From: Pseudomonas sp. St316
GTDB taxonomy: Bacteria > Pseudomonadota > Gammaproteobacteria > Pseudomonadales > Pseudomonadaceae
DNA length: 64,000 bases
Assembly: GCF_018325905.1 (NCBI RefSeq)
Contig: NZ_AP021901.1
Span: forward strand, 4,712,001-4,776,000
Reading direction: 5' to 3'
Within the stretch, counting starts at the first letter, position 1. Each line of letters begins with the position of its first letter. The notes under the pieces were generated by a model. It did no database searches, had not been told where the DNA came from, and saw nothing but the letters and a program-made list of their open reading frames with translations. Below, piece by piece: positions 59,657-64,000 of this stretch. Made by a program: the position numbers and the translations under genes.

Positions 59657-59749
59657 CTGTGGGAGCGGGCTTGCTTGCTCGCGAAAGCGGAGGATCAGTT
59701 TGCGGTGATGTTGGGTGTGCCTGCCTCATCGCGAGCAAGCTCGTTCAGG
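59657..59749. repeat. REP pair (degenerate)
   Basis: Left unit has an extra TTGC (GGGCTTGCTTGCTCGCG), right unit lacks the final CCCAC, both suggesting decay. Confidence 0.7.
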
Positions 59750-59790
59750 TTTGGCGATGCACATGAATTCTGTGTCCGCTGAAGATCCAA

Positions 59791-59815
59791 TGTGGGAGCG
59801 AGCTTGCTCGCGATA
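59791..59815. repeat. Single REP unit
   Basis: TGTGGGAGCGAGCTTGCTCGC without an inverted partner. Confidence 0.8.
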
Positions 59816-59877
59816 GCAGTGGCTCAGCCACATAGATGCCGGACATGCCCCGCTCTTGCTTTGCTTTACTTTGGCTT

Positions 59878-59901
59878 TTGATCTTGATCTTGATCTTGAT
59901 C
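59878..59901. repeat. Hexanucleotide tandem repeat TTGATC x4
   Basis: Four exact TTGATC units abut the truncated left end of long repeat copy C. Confidence 0.9.
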
Positions 59902-59906
59902 TGGGA

Positions 59907-60162
59907 GCCCCGTTAAACCACGCTGGCCGAACGCAGGCATTGCGCAGTGGGCATCCCGGCATGGATGCCGGGATAGCCGCGCTGGGCCATGGATGGCCCT
60001 TCGCGGCGGCCCACGGAGCAATGCCGGAGTGAGGGCATGCCGAGCCTAAGCGAGGCACCGAGTGGTGGGGCAAAAGCGTTTTTGGTTACTTTTGGCGCTC
60101 TTCCAAAAGTGACCCGCCGTAAGGGCGGAACCCTAAGCAGCCGTTACCGCAGCAACGGATAT
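59907..60162. repeat. Long intergenic repeat, copy C (left end truncated)
   Basis: Same orientation as copy A but lacking about the first 45 bases, where TTGATC repeats lie instead. Stem bases differ from copy A in compensatory fashion (TGCC at 60038-60041 with GGCA at 60054-60057). Confidence 0.85.
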
Positions 60163-60187
60163 TCACACCGCCCCCTCCAACAGAAAA

Positions 60188-61078
60188 TCAAAACTGCAAC
60201 ACGATACGGCTCTCGAACACCCGCTCCTGACCACTAACCGGATCAACAAAACGCAACCCTTGCGCCAGCAGCTTTAAAGGATTCGCGTAATCATCCTCAA
60301 CATCCCGAAGCACATCAGGATAAAACGGATCATTGCAGATCCCCGCTCCCAGGGCACTCATGTGAACCCGCAACTGATGTTTCTTGCCTGTGACCGGATA
60401 CAGGCCGTAACGCCACAGTTCCCCCTTCCTTTCCAGCACTTCGATAGCCGTTTCGGTATTGGGCTCGCCCGGCCCTTCCTGCATCCGGAAGAACGGCTCG
60501 CCATCGATCATTCGGCTTTTATGCACTCGGGGAAAGGTCAACCCAGGCAACGCGCGGGCAATGGCCTGGTAGCGCTTCTCGATCTGCCGCGTCGGAAATA
60601 ACGACTGATACGCCGAACGGGTGTGCGGGTTGGCCGAAAACAACACCAGCCCGGCCGTGTGCCGGTCGATGCGGTGCAGGGGCACCAGATGAGGATTGTC
60701 CAGCCGCCGGATCAGCCGTCGCAACAAGGTTTGCTCGACGTATTCGCCCGCCGGGGTGACAGGCAGGAAGTGCGGTTTGTCTGCCACCACCAGGTGCTCG
60801 TCGGCATACAGGATCGACTCCACCACCGGAATCGGCTTCTCGTCGGGCACTTCACGAAAATAGTGGATGCGCAGGCCTTCGCGGTAGGGCAGGTCGACAC
60901 CGATGGCCTTGCCCTCCCCGTCCAATACCCGGCCCCGAGCGATCCGGTCCAGCCACTGCTCGCGACTGATGGTGCTGAAATGCTCGCACAAGCACTCCAG
61001 CACTGTCTGCCAGGAACCGGGCGGCAGGTACAGCGTACTGGCCTGATGATGAGCGGCGGAAAACGATGAACCGGACAT
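60188..61078 (-). CDS. RluA-family RNA pseudouridine synthase
   Basis: This 296-residue enzyme has the RluA catalytic motif HRIDRHTAGLVLF with its aspartate, the N-terminal LVVADKPHFLPV block and the C-terminal GKKHQLRVHMSALG block. It lacks a clear S4 domain. Which RNA it modifies is not evident. Upstream region contains the long repeats on its 3' side. Confidence 0.9.
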   Translation of the reverse strand: MSGSSFSAAHHQASTLYLPPGSWQTVLECLCEHFSTISREQWLDRIARGRVLDGEGKAIGVDLPYREGLRIHYFREVPDEKPIPVVESILYADEHLVVADKPHFLPVTPAGEYVEQTLLRRLIRRLDNPHLVPLHRIDRHTAGLVLFSANPHTRSAYQSLFPTRQIEKRYQAIARALPGLTFPRVHKSRMIDGEPFFRMQEGPGEPNTETAIEVLERKGELWRYGLYPVTGKKHQLRVHMSALGAGICNDPFYPDVLRDVEDDYANPLKLLAQGLRFVDPVSGQERVFESRIVLQF

Positions 61079-61148
61079 TGAAAACTCTTAGGCATTTTGC
61101 AGGGTGACATTATCCGACAGTCCCACAAGCCAGCCCAGCAATGATTGC

Positions 61149-61469
61149 TTACGCCGTGACCGACGTGGATTTTGCCGCCGCTTCGATGAACTCTTTCAAC
61201 CAGCGCAACACCTCCACCGCCTCCCAGCGGCCTGGGTCGTACAGCGCGTACAGCAGGCCCTGATAACCCACCACATCCAACTGTTTGTGATAGCCGGCAC
61301 GCTGGAACAACGCTTCGATCTCGGCGAAACAGGTGTTGAAATGCAGTTTATTGAAGGGTGTCTTGCCTTCGGTAACCAAGCCATCCAGGCGCAGCTCAAG
61401 GACGGCCTCACGCACAACGTCCGCGGACATCCTGTTCACGCTGCTTTTCAGTTGTTCGACATTGACCAA
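61149..61469 (-). CDS. Small conserved-looking protein of unknown function
   Basis: This 106-residue protein begins at a TTG with GGAG upstream (other starts are further inside). It is soluble and mostly helical (REAVLELRLDGLV; EIEALFQRAG; WEAVEVLRWLKEFIEAAA). I do not recognise the family. Single gene, read away from the glutaredoxin-like gene by 92 bases. Confidence 0.7.
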   Translation of the reverse strand: MVNVEQLKSSVNRMSADVVREAVLELRLDGLVTEGKTPFNKLHFNTCFAEIEALFQRAGYHKQLDVVGYQGLLYALYDPGRWEAVEVLRWLKEFIEAAAKSTSVTA

Positions 61470-61561
61470 GGGGATGCACTCCAGATAGCTGTATGGGCAT
61501 ACAGTAACCGAAGCACGGTGCTTTCGCCAACCGCCGTATCAGCAACCGACGGATGAACTGC

Positions 61562-61798
61562 TCAACCGAGAAACTTCACGATCTGTTCGGCCTCGAAGGG
61601 CCAGTCCAGCTCGGCACCGGTATCCAGCCTGCGCAGCACGGGAATACGCAGCCCATAACTGTCCACCCAGGCTTCGCGTTCTGAAATGTCCACCAGCTCC
61701 ACCAACAATCCATGTTCGACGAAAGGCATCAGTTCAGCTTCGGCCACTTCGCAAAGATGACACCCCAGGGTGCCGAACAACTGGCATTCAGGAAGCAT
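61562..61798 (-). CDS. Glutaredoxin-like protein (DUF836)
   Basis: This 78-residue thioredoxin-fold protein has the redox motif GTLGCHLC and a conserved IPVLRR cis-proline region. It belongs to the short YruB/DUF836 glutaredoxin-like group. The ATG at 61798 follows AGGAAG in the minus strand region less clearly; a TTG five codons upstream is an alternative. Confidence 0.82.
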   Translation of the reverse strand: MLPECQLFGTLGCHLCEVAEAELMPFVEHGLLVELVDISEREAWVDSYGLRIPVLRRLDTGAELDWPFEAEQIVKFLG

Positions 61799-61988
61799 GG
61801 CGGGTAGACCCAAAAAAGATAGACGGTCATTCTAGGCCCGCCCCGGGAAACCGTCGAGTCGCAGGCTCGCTTCAAGGTATTTCGGTAAAACGCTGATGCA
61901 AATCACTGAGCGCCCATGCTTTTCCAGCGACGCTTGTCGCATTTTTCCCCTCTACGCTGTGCATTGAAACCTTGAAACGGAGTTCCCC

Positions 61989-63701
61989 TTGTTTGCCAAC
62001 CTACTGATCATCCTTGCCTCGTCCCTGGTGGTCATCGCCTTGTTCAGGCGGCTGCGCCTGCCACCGGTGCTGGGTTATCTCTGCGTCGGGCTGGCGGTCG
62101 GGCCGACCGCGCTGAACTGGGTGAACGACAGCGAAGAACTGCCAGATCTGGCCGAACTCGGGGTGGTGTTCCTGCTGTTCTCGCTGGGGCTGGAGTTTTC
62201 CCTGTCGAAAATGCTCGAACTGCGTCGGGTCGTGTTCGGTCTTGGCAGCCTGCAAGTGTTGTGCTCGGGGGCAGTCCTGGCGGGCTTGCTGGCATTGGGC
62301 GGCGCACCTGTGATCGCCGCGTTGTTGCTCGGTGCGGGGCTGGCCTTGTCCTCCACTGCCATCGTCAGCAAGGAATTGACCAGCCTGGGAGAGATCTTCA
62401 GCAGCCATGGCCAAAACGCCATCGGCGTGTTGTTGTTCCAGGACGTTGTCGCGGTGCTGTTGTTGACCCTGGTACCGGTATTCGCCGGCAGTAGCGAACA
62501 CCCGTGGTACTGGGCGCTGCCCTTGACCCTGGGCAAGACCCTGGTTTTGTTCGGTGGCCTGCTGCTGGCCAGTCGGCTGCTGTTGCCCCGGCTGTTCCAT
62601 GAGGTGGCGGCGTCCCGATCCGCGGAACTGTTCGTGCTGCTGGCCCTGGTGATTGTGTTGCTGACGGCATGGCTGACCCACCTGCTCGGTTTGTCGCCAG
62701 CCCTGGGAGCTTTCCTGGCGGGCATGCTGCTGGGGGAAAGCCACTACCGGCATCAGATCGAAGCCGACATACGCCCGTTCCGCGACATCCTGCTGGGGCT
62801 GTTCTTCGTCAGCATCGGCATGCTGATCGACCTGCAACTGTTCCTCGATGACGGCTTGCTGATCCTGGGATTGACCCTCGGCCTGATGCTCATCAAGGGC
62901 TGCGTGGTTGCCACCCTGGTGAAATGGCGCGGCAGCGACGTTGAAACCGCCTGGCGCAGTGGCCTGGCGCTGGCCCAGGGTGGTGAATTCTGCTTTGCCC
63001 TGATGGCCCTGATGCAGCAGAACCGCCTCATGCCCGCCGACATCAGCGGCCTGCTGCTGGCCGCGACGTTCTGCTCGATGCTATTGACTCCCCTGTTGCT
63101 GCGCGCGGCGCCACACATCGCCGCGCGCCTGCATCGCAAACCCAACGAAGAAGCGCAACTGGACCAGATCAGCGCACTCAATGCCGGCTTGTCGGGCCAT
63201 GTAGTCATTTGCGGCTACGGGCGCGTCGGTCAATCCATCGGGCGGTTCCTGCGCCGCGAAGGCCAGGCATTCGTCGCCCTGGATGACGACCCGGTGATCA
63301 TCCGGGAAGCCACCGTCGGGGAAAACTGCGTGCATTATGGGGATTCGCGACGAGGAGACTTGCTAGCGGCCGTTGGCTTGAGCCGCGCCAGACTGCTGGT
63401 GATCGCGGTGGACAAGACCGACATCGCCATCACCGTGCTCAAGGCGGCCCGACAGGTCAACCACCAGGTACCGATCCTTGTGCGTACGCGTGACGACAGC
63501 CAACTGGCCGAGTTACAGGCTGCCGGGGCCAACGAAGTAGTCCCGGAATTGCTGGAGTCGAGCCTGATGCTGGCCTCCCACGCCCTGATCATGCTCGGCC
63601 TGCCCGAGCAGCAGGTCCGGCATCATGTGGATCAGGTCCGTCACGACCGCTATCGCCTGCTCCATGGCTTTTATCCCGGCAACCAGGACAAGGAGCCTTA
63701 G
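61989..63701 (+). CDS. KefB-type monovalent cation:proton antiporter (CPA2)
   Basis: This 570-residue protein has about 12 membrane helices (residues 1-375) with the CPA2 pattern (GYLCVGLAVGPTAL; SSTAIVSKEL; GAFLAGMLLGE) and a cytoplasmic TrkA-N/RCK domain (VVICGYGRVGQSIGRFL). Related to KefB/YbaL potassium efflux systems. The TTG start at 61989 has CGGAG upstream and begins directly at the first membrane helix. No KefF/G-type flavoprotein is adjacent. Confidence 0.88.
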   Translation: MFANLLIILASSLVVIALFRRLRLPPVLGYLCVGLAVGPTALNWVNDSEELPDLAELGVVFLLFSLGLEFSLSKMLELRRVVFGLGSLQVLCSGAVLAGLLALGGAPVIAALLLGAGLALSSTAIVSKELTSLGEIFSSHGQNAIGVLLFQDVVAVLLLTLVPVFAGSSEHPWYWALPLTLGKTLVLFGGLLLASRLLLPRLFHEVAASRSAELFVLLALVIVLLTAWLTHLLGLSPALGAFLAGMLLGESHYRHQIEADIRPFRDILLGLFFVSIGMLIDLQLFLDDGLLILGLTLGLMLIKGCVVATLVKWRGSDVETAWRSGLALAQGGEFCFALMALMQQNRLMPADISGLLLAATFCSMLLTPLLLRAAPHIAARLHRKPNEEAQLDQISALNAGLSGHVVICGYGRVGQSIGRFLRREGQAFVALDDDPVIIREATVGENCVHYGDSRRGDLLAAVGLSRARLLVIAVDKTDIAITVLKAARQVNHQVPILVRTRDDSQLAELQAAGANEVVPELLESSLMLASHALIMLGLPEQQVRHHVDQVRHDRYRLLHGFYPGNQDKEP

Positions 63702-63709
63702 TGCAACGA

Positions 63710-64000
63710 TCAGTCCTGGCTAACGGCACCGATCTTGTGAATCGACAGGTCGGCGCCGTAATACTCTTCTTCCTGGGTCAGACGCAGCCCCAGCACGGCC
63801 TTGATCACGCCATAGACCGCAAACCCGCCGGCCAGGGCGACGACAACGCCCAGCGCCGTGCCGATCAATTGGCTGATCAGGCTGACCCCACCCAGGCCAC
63901 CCAAGGTGCTCTGGCCAAAGATGCCACAAGCAATGCCGCCCCAGACCCCGCACAGCCCATGCAGCGGCCAGACACCGAGCACATCGTCGATCTTCCACTT
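63710..64000 (-). CDS. amt: Ammonium transporter, 3' part
   Basis: This is the C-terminal 96 residues of an Amt-family ammonium channel; the frame is open to the window end. The conserved KIDDVLGVWPLHGLCGVWGG block contains the second pore histidine. The last helices and the cytoplasmic tail (EEEYYGADLSIHKIGAVS) follow. Convergent with the KefB-type gene, 8 bases apart. Confidence 0.92.
   Translation of the reverse strand, partial: KWKIDDVLGVWPLHGLCGVWGGIACGIFGQSTLGGLGGVSLISQLIGTALGVVVALAGGFAVYGVIKAVLGLRLTQEEEYYGADLSIHKIGAVSQD

Overview
The window is a 64 kb piece of a Pseudomonas chromosome of the fluorescent (P. fluorescens-like) group. This rests on the oprF-sigX-cmpX-cfrX-cmaX block, on pyoverdine genes (mbtH-like, pvdH, pvdL, pvdS) with PvdS-type promoters and a Fur box, on the acyclic-terpene (atu) genes, and on many GCGAGCAAGC / GGGAGCGAGC REP elements. 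Nearly all genes match known families; the less expected material is in the intergenic repeats and in how the loci are put together.

Layout. 1-5072: assimilatory nitrate/nitrite operon (nirB 3' part, nirD, nasA, cobA). 5073-5747: non-coding repeats and a terminator. 5748-10221 (minus): oprF, sigX, cmpX, cfrX, cmaX, rraA. 10348-14936: an alpha/beta hydrolase and the divergent ppsA/ppsR pair. 15069-16965: an exported DJ-1-like protein and a LysR regulator. 17019-18743: mbtH-like gene and pvdH. 18847-24371: a copper/redox-type two-component system (dsbS-dsbR) divergent from dsbD-dsbE-dsbG. 24536-25342: alpha/beta hydrolase. 25539-41374: pvdL (4328 aa NRPS), pvdS, a siderophore-type acetyltransferase (pvdYII-like) and a solute-binding protein. 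41484-49173: atuR and atuA, atuC, atuD, atuF, without atuB or atuE. 49236-52172: DEDDh exonuclease, ppnP, MOSC protein, cheV. 52655-54908: a histidine-less HPt-like protein and a NarX/NarL-type pair. 54892-59251: lipid kinase, small membrane protein, moeA, moaB, mobA, small lipoprotein. 59281-60187: repeat-rich non-coding DNA. 60188-64000: pseudouridine synthase, a small unknown, a glutaredoxin-like protein, a KefB-type antiporter and the 3' end of amt.

How it works together. The pyoverdine genes form one iron-starvation regulon. A Fur box controls pvdS, and PvdS-type boxes (TAAAT or TAATT, 16 bases, CGT) precede pvdH, mbtH, pvdL and the acetyltransferase. PvdH supplies diaminobutyrate to the last module of PvdL, and the MbtH-like protein helps adenylation. 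nirBD-nasA needs siroheme (cobA) and a molybdenum cofactor (moeA/moaB/mobA, MOSC).

Most notable observations: (1) a roughly 300 bp intergenic repeat in three copies whose differences are compensatory in two predicted stems, pointing to a selected structure; (2) REP elements sitting exactly where atuB and atuE are expected; (3) a PvdS-type box built over the pvdH stop codon; (4) a tandem GGTTAATCG repeat with 11 bp spacing between dsbR and dsbD; (5) an HPt/CheA-P1-like protein with no phospho-accepting histidine beside a sensor/regulator pair.
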